Part shown: in pieces, positions 17,718-26,514 of the stretch
Position numbering within the stretch: position 1 is the stretch's first letter
How the letters are laid out: each line of letters starts with the position of its first letter
NCBI GenBank assembly: GCA_031548645.1
Contig: JAVBQX010000014.1
Location: 1-64,000, forward strand
Reading direction: 5' to 3'
Length of the DNA stretch: 64,000 nt
Source: WRMR01 sp031548645
Lineage (GTDB): Bacteria > Planctomycetota > Planctomycetia > Pirellulales > Thermoguttaceae
Notes under the pieces: model-generated
Told to the model about the DNA's origin: nothing
Database searches by the model: none
The model's input: only the letters and a program-made list of their open reading frames with translations
Translations under genes and position numbers: made by a program

Positions 17718-18953
17718 ATGTTCAGGATAAAATTGAGTGTAATCGCATTAATAATAGCAGGCTGTGCCATTTTTTCAGGTGCTGAGTCAAGAGCGGATGG
17801 ACCGCGTTCGCTTTTCAAAGGGCTGTTCGGCTCATCCAATAAAGGAAACGCCGGTCTCCAAAAGGAGTATTTGCTTGACGAAACCAATGGCCCTTGGATG
17901 GTTTACGTCAAATGTTATGACGGCGCGACCGCGCAGGAGGACGCCAGGGCTTTGGCACTGGAACTTCGTCAAAAACACGGGCTGAACGCATATGTTTATC
18001 ACAAACCGTTTGACCACACCGAAGGGCTTGAGGAAGATGAAAAAAGCAAGCAGCTGGAACTGCAATTCCGTCAAACGCTGGCAGAAACCGGTATAGAGGA
18101 CATGCCGCTGCACATGCCGCGGGTCACCCAAAAAAGAACGACATTCGTCAACGGGAGTTCGTCCGAGGAATATGCCGTCATGGTCGGCGATTTCCAGTCG
18201 ATCAACGACAACGACATCAACAAGGCGTTTGAAAAGATCAAGCGGCTTGAGCCGGATTGCATATACGCGCAATTGAAACGGGACATGGACGAGGCCAACC
18301 AGACGGGCAGCTTCGACAGAACCACGTCGATTGAATTGGTTCGCATGAACATCCGTGAACAAAACAACAACGCCGTCCGCCCGTTGGCCAAGGCGTTCAA
18401 ATGCACAAACCCGATTTTGCCCGAGGAATATTTTTCGAATCGCGTGGACGAGTTCGTGCAGAAGCTCAACGAGGATTCGCGCTACAGCCTGCTGCGATGC
18501 CCGGGCAAATACACGCTTAAGGTCGCCGAATATCGCGGCTTTGTCATCGCCGACCCCAAGGGGATCGCTGAGGCGGAAAAGAATGAAAACAAATTGCACG
18601 AAGCCAACAAGCTGGCCATGGCCGGCGACAAGGCGGAAACCGTTTGCGCGTTCCTCCGCGAAAAAGGTTATGAAGCCTATACGTTTCACGACCGCACCAA
18701 AAGCATCGTCACGGTCGGCAGCTTCAAATCACTGGGCCAAACCGACGGCAACGGCAACGTGATCGAATACAACCCGGAAATCAATGATCTTTACATGAGA
18801 TTCGTGTGGAATCCCAAAACGGACACGCAACTGTATCGTACCTCACCCAATGAACTGTTCGAAGTTGGAAAAACCGTCTTGAAAATCCCATTGCTGCCCA
18901 CGCCGGAGACAATGGAAGTGCCGAAGGCTTTCGCCAACTACAACCGGCGGTAA
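17718..18953 (+). CDS. Secreted protein with SPOR-like segments, unknown function
   Basis: A 411-residue exported protein. The first 27 residues are a Sec signal (IALIIAGCAIFSGAESRADG); the Cys in it could be lipidated (IIAGC). Two similar segments, about residues 58-95 (PWMVYVKCYDG, then a helix and LNAYVYHK) and about 295-330 (CAFLREKGYEAYTFHD followed by IVTVGSF), have the beta-alpha-beta look of SPOR or sporulation-type repeats that bind denuded peptidoglycan. This is an inference from pattern only. GAGG lies 7 bases before the ATG. The next gene begins 3 bases after the stop, so the two are probably co-transcribed. Confidence 0.6.
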   Translation: MFRIKLSVIALIIAGCAIFSGAESRADGPRSLFKGLFGSSNKGNAGLQKEYLLDETNGPWMVYVKCYDGATAQEDARALALELRQKHGLNAYVYHKPFDHTEGLEEDEKSKQLELQFRQTLAETGIEDMPLHMPRVTQKRTTFVNGSSSEEYAVMVGDFQSINDNDINKAFEKIKRLEPDCIYAQLKRDMDEANQTGSFDRTTSIELVRMNIREQNNNAVRPLAKAFKCTNPILPEEYFSNRVDEFVQKLNEDSRYSLLRCPGKYTLKVAEYRGFVIADPKGIAEAEKNENKLHEANKLAMAGDKAETVCAFLREKGYEAYTFHDRTKSIVTVGSFKSLGQTDGNGNVIEYNPEINDLYMRFVWNPKTDTQLYRTSPNELFEVGKTVLKIPLLPTPETMEVPKAFANYNRR

Positions 18954-18955
18954 AG

Positions 18956-21205
18956 TTGTTGATTATTTTACTTTTCACAAACTGGTTTGCGATTTTCGTC
19001 GCGGTGCTCGTTTATGCGAATCGCCGCGAGGAATCGCCGTCCGTCTATTGTCGCAAATCGCTCGCGGCCGCCATGCTTTTGTTCTGCGTACAGAGTTTCG
19101 TATTCACCGAACTCCTGTCGCTGCTCTGCCAACTTCGCGCAATGCCTTTGGCCTTGTGTTACCTGTTCGACACGGCGGTTTTGCTGGGGCTCATCCTCCG
19201 CAAACGTCGCGAATTACCGGCCCTTGTCCGAATGGGACGTGAAACGGTTTTCGACCGATTCGTCGTCATCGGCCTGCTTTTGGTGACCGTCGTCATTTTG
19301 TTGCCGATGTTGTGCAGCGTTTTCCTGTACCCGCCGGGAACCTGGGACGCGATGACCTATCACTTGCCGCGGGTCGAGCATTGGATGCAAAACGCCAACG
19401 TCGCACATTATCCGACGATGGTCACGCGGCAATTGTTCGTGCAACCGTTCCCGGAATACCTGATTTTGCAGTTCTTCCTGTTCTCGGACAACGATTCCTG
19501 GGCCAACTTCGTGCAGTGGCTCGGGCTGGCGGGTTCGCTCCTGTTCGTCTCGCTTCTCGCGCAGCTGTTCCGGCTCAATCCGCGCGGACAGTTTCTCGCC
19601 GTGATGTTCGCCCTGTCGACCCCCATGGCCGTCTGCCAGGCGACCGGCACGCAGGTCGACCTCGTGACTTCGTTTTTCCTGCTCGCCATTTGTTATTACG
19701 GCATTCTGCTGATTCGCCCGATTGACGATGACAGGCTTAAACACTGCGTGTTGCTCGGCGTCAGCCTCGGGCTCGGCGCCCTGACCAAGGCGTCGCTCGC
19801 ATTGTTTGCGCTGCCGTTCTGCCTTTGGTTCGCGGTGGCCTATTTCCGGTGTTTTTCCCGGCGTCAATGGCTGAAATACGCCGCGCTGGTCGTCGCCGTT
19901 TTTCTCGTGTTCAACGGCCCGTATTTTTACCGCAACGTTTCGCTTTGCGGACATGCGTTCGGCGATCCGGACCTGCAAAACCTGCTCAGGAACGAACCGA
20001 TCACCGTTTCGCACACGCTTTCGAACATCGTGCGGACGACGGCTTCGCAAATGGCCGTGCCGGACGAATCGGTCAACCGCACCTTGTACGACGGAGCCTA
20101 TGCGATTCACCGTGCCGCGGACTGGGATGTCAACGATCGTGGGGCCACATTCGGTGAAACGGAATTTTCCGTCCTGTTCCTCTGCTGCGAAACCTGGGTC
20201 AGCGCGTTTTCGACGCTCGCGTTTTTTGGGTTGGGTGTCGTGATTTTCGCCTGTCGTGCCGGTTGGCGTTTTAGTGCAAAACACGCAACTCCGCGACAAA
20301 TCGCCATCCCGCTTGAAAACCGCAGACCGACGGGTTCACCACACAAGGGAAAAAAAACACGACGCAATCAACAACGTGAAATCGCACAAACATCCGTTCA
20401 AAATGCGGTTTTGCCGCCACGATACGCCAACGCCCCATTCGGTTTGACCGGGCTCTACCTGTTGTGTTTGTTCGGCGGGTTTGTAATGTATTGCGCCGTT
20501 CTCAAGTGGAATCCCTGGACCGGCCGGCTCCTGTTGCCTTGGTATATGGCCGGCGCACCGTTCGTCGCGTTCGTGTTTTCGACCCCCGCGAACGACCGTG
20601 TCAAATCGCTGCTTTGCTGGTGCTGCCTGGGAATCGCCCTGTCGATCCTGGTGATGAACAGCGCGTATGAACAACTGCAATTTCAACCCGGCGAAGTGTG
20701 GCGGGCGGAAACGGAAGCCCGACAACAAGGCGGCGACGAATTCCCCGTGAGTTTGCCGGACGACTATCGCGAACTTGCACCCGTCGCCATTTCGGACAAA
20801 CACGCCGCCGGTTGGAAGGATTTTAACCGGGATCGGCATTTTTATTATTTTCGCGCGCGGGGCGACGTCATGCTCGGTTATATCGTCTTGGCCGACGCCC
20901 TGAAACGCGGCGGTTATCACGACATCGGACTTGCGTTCGAACCGATGAACTCGCCCCATGACCGGGACCCCTGGGAATACCCGATCTTTCGCCTGTTGAA
21001 AAAAGACGGCGTGCCCCACCGCATTGAGCACGTCCATTTTCCGGAATACATGAAAAACGCGCCGAACTTTGACCCCGATTTCACGCCCCAAGTCATCGTT
21101 TCCGGCCTGCATGACGTGACGCCGCTCGAACGGGTGTACGAACTTGGCGAGCCGGTTCCCTGCGGCCTGTTGAAACTGTACCCCGTCCGCGGGTTAAGAA
21201 ACTGA
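18956..21205 (+). CDS. Large membrane protein, glycosyltransferase 39-like
   Basis: A 749-residue polytopic protein with about 12 membrane helices. It starts at a TTG codon 3 bases after the preceding stop. The first outer loop holds PPGTWDAMTYHLPRVEHWM, in which the acidic residue and DAMTYH resemble the catalytic loop of GT-C/GT39 enzymes (ArnT and protein mannosyltransferase type) that transfer sugars from polyprenyl phosphate carriers on the outer side of the membrane. The C-terminal 200 residues are soluble. Between residues 430 and 480 lies a basic Arg/Lys/Gln-rich cytoplasmic loop. The acceptor is unknown. The 3' end overlaps convergent rsmD by 12 bases. Confidence 0.65.
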   Translation: MLIILLFTNWFAIFVAVLVYANRREESPSVYCRKSLAAAMLLFCVQSFVFTELLSLLCQLRAMPLALCYLFDTAVLLGLILRKRRELPALVRMGRETVFDRFVVIGLLLVTVVILLPMLCSVFLYPPGTWDAMTYHLPRVEHWMQNANVAHYPTMVTRQLFVQPFPEYLILQFFLFSDNDSWANFVQWLGLAGSLLFVSLLAQLFRLNPRGQFLAVMFALSTPMAVCQATGTQVDLVTSFFLLAICYYGILLIRPIDDDRLKHCVLLGVSLGLGALTKASLALFALPFCLWFAVAYFRCFSRRQWLKYAALVVAVFLVFNGPYFYRNVSLCGHAFGDPDLQNLLRNEPITVSHTLSNIVRTTASQMAVPDESVNRTLYDGAYAIHRAADWDVNDRGATFGETEFSVLFLCCETWVSAFSTLAFFGLGVVIFACRAGWRFSAKHATPRQIAIPLENRRPTGSPHKGKKTRRNQQREIAQTSVQNAVLPPRYANAPFGLTGLYLLCLFGGFVMYCAVLKWNPWTGRLLLPWYMAGAPFVAFVFSTPANDRVKSLLCWCCLGIALSILVMNSAYEQLQFQPGEVWRAETEARQQGGDEFPVSLPDDYRELAPVAISDKHAAGWKDFNRDRHFYYFRARGDVMLGYIVLADALKRGGYHDIGLAFEPMNSPHDRDPWEYPIFRLLKKDGVPHRIEHVHFPEYMKNAPNFDPDFTPQVIVSGLHDVTPLERVYELGEPVPCGLLKLYPVRGLRN

Positions 21206-21886
21206 AGTTTGTGCCGCGGCGGGTTTCCGGTAAACGCCGATTTCCGCCGGGGGATAACCGCGGCGGCGAAGATCGTTTTCCTCCGCCAGTTGCAGCAGCT
21301 CGAAGTCAAACCGGTTGTCCGACTCGACGACGAACACGGATTCCTCCGGCGCGTGATCGTACAGGAGTTGTAGCATTTCGAGCGTTTCGGCCTGTTTGGC
21401 AACATAAAAATCGTAAGGCGGCGAACAGAACACCAGCCAGGGCAAATTCGGCGGTAGCGAAAGTTCCGCCGGGTGCCGCGCCATGTAAAACGTGTCCGCA
21501 TGCACCGGTCGGCAACGATCGGTCAGCGCAAGGGCATCGATATTGCCGCGCAGATTTCGCATCGTCGCCAGGTGTTTCTCGATCAGCGTCACCGAAACCG
21601 CGCCCCGGCTCAGGGCTTCGATCGCAAGGGCCCCCGTTCCGGCGAAAAGGTCGATGACGTGTTTGCCCTTCGACGCGATGCTGATCAAATTGAACACGGC
21701 CTCCCGGGTTCGGTCTTTCATCGGACGCACGCGATTGTCCCCGGCATATTGCAGCTTGCTCCCGCGGAGCCGACCGCCGATGACGCGCAGCCCCAACGCC
21801 TCTTTTTCGCCGGGCTGACTGCCGATGTTGCGGCCCGACGGTTTCTTTTTCATGCTTTTATCTTTTTTGCGGCTGTTCTTTGCCAT
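21194..21886 (-). CDS. rsmD: 16S rRNA (guanine-N2)-methyltransferase RsmD
   Basis: A 230-residue SAM-dependent methyltransferase that modifies G966 of 16S rRNA. The family N-terminal motif (RVIGGRLRG, then RPMKDRTREAVFNL) and the SAM motif DLFAGTGALAIEALSRGA are clear. The catalytic motif, usually DPPY or NPPF, reads SPPYDFY, so the usual Asp/Asn is Ser. The first 28 residues are Lys-rich and the true start could be the ATG at 21853. The gene is convergent with, and overlaps by 12 bases, the GT39-like gene. Upstream lies the TTACAATCATTCG motif shared with coaX. Confidence 0.9.
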   Translation of the reverse strand: MAKNSRKKDKSMKKKPSGRNIGSQPGEKEALGLRVIGGRLRGSKLQYAGDNRVRPMKDRTREAVFNLISIASKGKHVIDLFAGTGALAIEALSRGAVSVTLIEKHLATMRNLRGNIDALALTDRCRPVHADTFYMARHPAELSLPPNLPWLVFCSPPYDFYVAKQAETLEMLQLLYDHAPEESVFVVESDNRFDFELLQLAEENDLRRRGYPPAEIGVYRKPAAAQTSVS

Positions 21887-22219
21887 AGATGAGCAAATCT
21901 AATATTGTGGCCATGCGTTGAATTTTGTGTGATTTTACACATTACCGAATGATTGTAAATCATACGAAATTCACGACACGTAATGATGGAGCAAAATTGG
22001 AAAAATATATTCGCGTAACCGTTTTCACTCGCAAAATTATACACCGCTTCTCCAAAAGATGTAGCGTTTGTTCCGGTTTTTACGCTCTTGTGTATTAAAA
22101 GGCGCTTTTTTTACCTGTTTACAGAATGATTATCCTGTCGATGTACGATGTAAAGAAAATCAGTAAGTGTATTTTTATGCACTATTAATATTTTGTGTTT
22201 ATCAGCAGGGGGCGAGCCC
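21887..22219. other. Divergent intergenic region rsmD / Met-rich protein
   Basis: An AT-rich region. On the minus strand, TTACAATCATTCG (21947-21959) is followed after 15 bases by TAAAAT, the same arrangement as upstream of coaX. An AGGGGGCG sequence precedes the GTG at 22220. Nothing else was seen. Confidence 0.5.
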
Positions 22220-24232
22220 GTGTCCAAAAAAGTCGGCATCATTTGTATCCTGTTTTGCGTTTCCGTGACGCTTTCGACCTTCCACATCACTCGGGCAACA
22301 GCGGCGGAACCCCAAGCGTCCGGCGGCAAATATTACGTGCAGGTCCCGCACGTCGTGTTGCCGGAAACCATTGAGTATAAACCCTATACGGATCACCGGA
22401 GCTGGCCGTACCATGACGGCGGGGTCGGTGCTTCGCGGTCCCCGGCCACGTACACGGCGTTTCCGTCGTATTCCGTCCCGGAGAATACGGAATTTCGCAC
22501 GATTAATCAGCTTTATTATCCGGTGACGCCGGTGTCCCAGGCCGGCGCGTCATCGGAAACCGTGGCGCAGGTGTGTGCCGATAATCAAATCGTGCCGACC
22601 GACCGACAAATCGCCCGAAATCGAGATTCCGAAACGCGGCAACCGCAGGCGTCAAATCCCCAGCCGTCCGGAGCGTTCGCCGACCTGACGAATGCTCCGA
22701 AGTTCGAAACGCCGTCGATGGACAGTGTCGCCCGACAGCCTCAAAATGAGGTTGAGCCGGTGTACCTGACGAAACTCGACGGCAAAAGCGACGAAACGAA
22801 AAATCCGATCCGGCTGGTCAGCGACAACGCCAAAGGTCGCCCGGTCGAGGAAAACGCGACACCGACCGATTCGATCCCCTTTCTCAAGTCGCAGCGTCTC
22901 GAAGCAAGTCGTGATACTTTCAACGCCGACATTTCGCCCCTGCGTTTGAATGCGTCGTTCGCCGCACCGTCGGACGATCCGATCGACATGGATTTCGATT
23001 TTGAAGAAAACCTGTTGGCAAGCCGGCATTTGAACTGGCTGAACCGCGAATCGCTTTTTGTTCGGCCCGTGAACTACACCGAGGTCGCGCCGCCGACGCA
23101 GCTCGGTTTCATGCAGCCGGGCGCGGGGTTCCAGGCGGCGCAAACCGCGCCGGCTTACGGTCAGTTGTGCCAGCAGAATTACGCTTACGGCCAGCAGCCC
23201 GCCGCCCAAAACCGGTTCATCGGCGCCTATGCGTCGCTTCCGCCGCAGGCGAAATACACCGCGGCGACCGGGCTCAACAGTGCGTGGAACGCCTATTTCA
23301 GCGCGGCGGCCACGCAGCAGCCGATGTCCGCTCAGCCTTCCCAATACAATTCACTCGCGCAACTCGGCGGCATGATGCCCGTCATGTCGGGACAGCCTGC
23401 GCAGCAGATGCCCGGTTACGGCATGGCGATGCAGCCCCAGATGCAGCCCGGTATGGGAATGCCCGGTTACGGCGGCGGAATGCAGCAGCAGACGATCGGT
23501 TATATTTTGCTGTACCCGCAGGCGGCGCAATCGGGCGTTAACATGCAAATGGCCGGTCAGCAGGGGCAGGGCAACGGTGACGCGAACGCAAACGGCGAAA
23601 CACCGGCCGAAGGAGATGCGGCCGCCGACCCGAACGCGCAAAACCAGAACGCCATGACGATGCAGGCGACCTTTGTTCCGGCCCAGCAAATGCAGATGTC
23701 CAACCCCATGATGGGCGGTATGAACCCTTACATGATGAATCCGATGATGGGTGGAATGAACCCCGGCATGATGAATCCGATGATGGGCGGTATGAACCCT
23801 TACATGATGAACCCCATGATGGGTGGCATGAACCCCTATATGATGAATCCCATGATGGGCGGAATGAACCCCTACATGATGAATCCCATGATGGGCGGAA
23901 TGAACCCCTACATGATGAACCCCATGATGATGGGAATGGGCGGGATGGGGGGCATGATGCCGCCGATCATCATCCAGATGCCCGCCGATTCGGGGGCGCG
24001 TCGCGGTGGCGGATTCTTTGCCCGGCGCCGCGCCGCGCGTGAGGAAAGTCAAAACCGTTATCAGCAGGCCAGCGGTTCGCTCGCGTCGCTCTTCTCGCAG
24101 CCCGAGCAGATGCCGGCCAAGGCGGCCTATCCCTACGGTTATTTCGGCGTGACGGCTTCGCCCTATCAGCCGGGCTGCTTCGGCGGCTATCACGACATGT
24201 CGATGCAATCGGTCCGTTATCCAGGCATGTGA
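22220..24232 (+). CDS. Secreted Pro/Gln/Met-rich repeat protein
   Basis: About 670 residues from the GTG at 22220, chosen for the AGGGGGCG just upstream; a TTG at 22193 is also open. A Sec signal peptide is cleaved near ATAAEP. The mature protein is low in hydrophobic core residues. It has a polar N-terminal half, a Gln/Ala/Pro-rich middle, six perfect or near-perfect 12-residue repeats (NPMMGGMNPYMM, one with Gly for Tyr) at 23702-23917, then a Gly/Met run and a basic RRGGGFFARRRAAR patch. I do not recognise the family. A disordered, possibly metal-binding or adhesive surface protein is an inference. Confidence 0.65.
   Translation: MSKKVGIICILFCVSVTLSTFHITRATAAEPQASGGKYYVQVPHVVLPETIEYKPYTDHRSWPYHDGGVGASRSPATYTAFPSYSVPENTEFRTINQLYYPVTPVSQAGASSETVAQVCADNQIVPTDRQIARNRDSETRQPQASNPQPSGAFADLTNAPKFETPSMDSVARQPQNEVEPVYLTKLDGKSDETKNPIRLVSDNAKGRPVEENATPTDSIPFLKSQRLEASRDTFNADISPLRLNASFAAPSDDPIDMDFDFEENLLASRHLNWLNRESLFVRPVNYTEVAPPTQLGFMQPGAGFQAAQTAPAYGQLCQQNYAYGQQPAAQNRFIGAYASLPPQAKYTAATGLNSAWNAYFSAAATQQPMSAQPSQYNSLAQLGGMMPVMSGQPAQQMPGYGMAMQPQMQPGMGMPGYGGGMQQQTIGYILLYPQAAQSGVNMQMAGQQGQGNGDANANGETPAEGDAAADPNAQNQNAMTMQATFVPAQQMQMSNPMMGGMNPYMMNPMMGGMNPGMMNPMMGGMNPYMMNPMMGGMNPYMMNPMMGGMNPYMMNPMMGGMNPYMMNPMMMGMGGMGGMMPPIIIQMPADSGARRGGGFFARRRAAREESQNRYQQASGSLASLFSQPEQMPAKAAYPYGYFGVTASPYQPGCFGGYHDMSMQSVRYPGM
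23702..23917 (+). repeat. Six tandem 36-bp repeats (12-residue Met-rich unit)
   Basis: Six in-frame copies of a 36-base unit encode NPMMGGMNPYMM; the second copy has Gly in place of Tyr. The copies differ at synonymous positions (for example CCC versus CCT and AAC versus AAT), so they are not freshly duplicated. Confidence 0.9.
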
Positions 24233-24276
24233 TTTGTTGCCGCGCGGCGGTATTTCTGCACAAACCGAACCGACGT

Positions 24277-24342
24277 CAACACAGAGCCCGGAGCGTGAGC
24301 GACGGTTCAGGACCGGGCGCTGACGCTTCCGGCTCTGTGTTG
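24277..24342 (+). terminator. Long imperfect hairpin after Met-rich protein gene
   Basis: CAACACAGAGCCCGGAGCG (from 24277) pairs with CGCTGACGCTTCCGGCTCTGTGTTG (to 24342) with few mismatches. The GGAGCGTGAGCGACGG arm is a type of intergenic sequence repeated in planctomycete genomes. There is no T-tract; it may act as terminator or REP-like repeat. Confidence 0.5.
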
Positions 24343-24376
24343 ATGTTGAATGTCAATACGTCATGAGTTCAATGGA

Positions 24377-24526
24377 ATTATTGTGGTGGCGATAAAAAAT
24401 GCACCGCGCTCCCAGCGCTGCTTGCTACGCCAATGTGTTGAAGTTGCGCAATAAGCGAAGTTTTCCGCCATTGGCGAAGCAATCGATTCATCGGATGTGT
24501 TTAAATTTTACCGCCAACACAATATT
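24377..24526. repeat. MITE-like repeat, full copy A
   Basis: About 150 bases with inverted ends: TTATTGTGGTGGCGATAAAA on the left, and on the right the reverse complement of AATATTGTGTTGGCGGTAAA. An internal inverted repeat (GCTTGCTACGCCAATG / CATTGGCGAAGC) lets the whole element fold as a hairpin. It is closely similar to 50996-51142. There is no coding capacity. Confidence 0.75.
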
Positions 24527-24664
24527 GATCGAAAATCCCGCTTTTTTCGGTATTTTCCTCTCTTGCGACAAAATTCCAAACTATAGTTCACCATTGCGCT
24601 GATAATACACATGATGTAATTTGAACCTGCGATTTGTACGAACGAAAAATTACCGGGGGTTGTC

Positions 24665-26437
24665 ATGTCTTCCGTTCAATGGGGATATTCCTACACGGCA
24701 TTGAAGTTTTCGACGGCCGGCTCGTCGACGCGGCAATCGGACAAAGCGGACACGGCGGAATCGACGACCATCTCCGCGCCGGCGAAGCTGAAGCGGGACT
24801 ATCTCCAGCTTTCCCATCTCTCGCAACAGGATTACGAAGCGGCCATCGCTGCGGCCAAGCAAAATGACGAAGACACCGTCGCGGAGCCGGAACGAACCTC
24901 CGTCTGGGTGCCGGGCGCGAAAACCGACAAGGATTATTACGCGGCACTCACGGAATTCCTTGGGATCGGCAAGACGCAGGACGGCAAAGAGGCGAAAAAA
25001 AGTTCCGGGAATTTCAAGGCCGATCTCCTGGCCGACCTGAAATCGGCGATCAAAACGAAGGGCCGCGAACTGCAATCGGAACTCAACGCCCTGTTCAAGC
25101 AGAACAATATTTCGCTGGGACGCCACGACCGTCTCACCTTCCGGCTTGATGAAAGCGGCGATCTCTCCGTCTCGGGGCTGAAAAATCAGAGGAAGTACAA
25201 CAAGGTCATGAAGGCCGTCAACAGCCGCCCCGAACTGTTGGCCGAATTGAAATCGCTGGCCGCGAAACAGCAGGTTTGCGACGCCGTTCAGGACGACACG
25301 CTGCAAGAGACGATGCAGAATTCGTTCGCGCTCCGGCGTCAACTGGCCAACGATTATCTCGCGACGCAGAACCGTGACGCCTCGCTGGCAGATTTCGAAT
25401 TGTCGGAAGACGCGAGCGCCGGTGCGATGGCGGTGAGTTCGGCCAAATCGGATTGCCAATTGCTGCCTGGAAAAATCGACGGGCTGGATTTGGAAATCGC
25501 CCAACTTTTGGCCGGGCCCGCGGAACCGCCGAAACTCGGCAAGGAAACGGCGGCCATGCTCCGGCAGGTGGAGTATCGACAGGGCGGGAAAAAGCCGGAA
25601 GTCGATTTCGCCTATAAAAACGGCGTCCTCATGAACGACACGATTTATGACCGGGAACAGGTCGATCATGACGTCAAGGCCTTGGCCATGAACCCTTTCC
25701 CGGGAACGGGAACGCCCCTGGAACACTTCGGCTTTACGATCATCATGAGCCAAAACGGTTCTTACCGCGTCGACGAGGTTTTGACGGAAGACGGATTGGA
25801 AAAAGTGCTCGGGGACCCGCCGGAAGTGGCTTTCGACGAAACGCTCGCACAAAGCCTGGTCGAAGACATCCTGATGAAGCACCAGTATGATTACGGAGAC
25901 GTCGACCCGGATGTCAACGAGGAATCCTACACGCACGAAGTCAAGCTGAAGATCGACACCGGCCCGAAGGATTGCGAGTTCGAGATCGTGAGCCCCGGCG
26001 TCGAAGCCGTCGCCGAAGAGAATATCCGGCAGGGGATGGCCGATTTCACCCAGGCGATCGGCCAATACCTGCGAACGACCTTCGCGAAGACGAATTCCCA
26101 TCTTACCGCCGAGGAATTGGCCGGCATTCTTTCGCAACCACTGCAATTCTTCCTGAAAGAAGATGGCACGATGGGCTTCGACGAATCCTCCGTCGGGAAC
26201 AAAAAGTATGCCGATTTGATCAAGGAAACCTTACACTTGCTCAACGAACGGATCGTCTCGGACGACCCGCTCGCTGACGAGGAATTCGAGTCGGCGATCG
26301 AAGACGAAAATCTCCAGGACGCCCTCAACGCGATGGTCGACGTCAAGCACAACCTCGGTCATTTGCGTCAGAAACAAAAGCGGCAGGATCAGACGGAGGC
26401 CACGATCCGGCGGAAAGTTTCCGAATCGAAATTTTGA
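24665..26437 (+). CDS. Soluble protein of unknown function, 590 residues
   Basis: I do not recognise this protein. It has no signal peptide or membrane helix, is acidic and predicted mostly helical, and begins MSSVQWGYSYTALKF. A Ser/Thr-rich stretch (residues 17-40) is followed by helical segments with short hydrophobic repeats such as SVSGLKNQRKYNKVMKAV. A Lys/Glu/Gln-rich coiled-coil-like tail ends the protein (LRQKQKRQDQTEATI). The reading frame shows normal codon use for the window and a run of 590 codons without interruption, so it is real. GGGGG just before the ATG may be the ribosome binding site. It is convergent with lgt. Confidence 0.6.
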   Translation: MSSVQWGYSYTALKFSTAGSSTRQSDKADTAESTTISAPAKLKRDYLQLSHLSQQDYEAAIAAAKQNDEDTVAEPERTSVWVPGAKTDKDYYAALTEFLGIGKTQDGKEAKKSSGNFKADLLADLKSAIKTKGRELQSELNALFKQNNISLGRHDRLTFRLDESGDLSVSGLKNQRKYNKVMKAVNSRPELLAELKSLAAKQQVCDAVQDDTLQETMQNSFALRRQLANDYLATQNRDASLADFELSEDASAGAMAVSSAKSDCQLLPGKIDGLDLEIAQLLAGPAEPPKLGKETAAMLRQVEYRQGGKKPEVDFAYKNGVLMNDTIYDREQVDHDVKALAMNPFPGTGTPLEHFGFTIIMSQNGSYRVDEVLTEDGLEKVLGDPPEVAFDETLAQSLVEDILMKHQYDYGDVDPDVNEESYTHEVKLKIDTGPKDCEFEIVSPGVEAVAEENIRQGMADFTQAIGQYLRTTFAKTNSHLTAEELAGILSQPLQFFLKEDGTMGFDESSVGNKKYADLIKETLHLLNERIVSDDPLADEEFESAIEDENLQDALNAMVDVKHNLGHLRQKQKRQDQTEATIRRKVSESKF

Positions 26438-26514
26438 TTGCCTTCTCCGGGAAATAATTCCGCTCCGCTTCGACAAGGCGGCGCCGATTCGTTGACGTTC
26501 GCTTGTGTGCGGTG

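Larger units (their letters stand above)
24233..24664. other. Intergenic region with hairpin and full MITE-like copy
   Basis: The region holds a long imperfect inverted repeat after the Met-rich protein gene (24277-24342) and a full copy of the MITE-like repeat (24377-24526). The remaining bases to 24664 are AT-rich, with a TGATAATAC extended -10-like stretch near 24599. Confidence 0.6.

Noticed and set aside
23702..23917. Possible CRISPR-like repeat array
   Set aside because: The 36-base repeats are directly adjacent with no spacers and are in frame within a coding sequence; they encode a protein repeat.
24650..26146. 498-codon minus-strand frame
   Set aside because: Antisense to the 590-residue unknown protein; Arg/Val/Phe/Gly-rich with no domain. 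The plus frame starts and ends at good gene boundaries.
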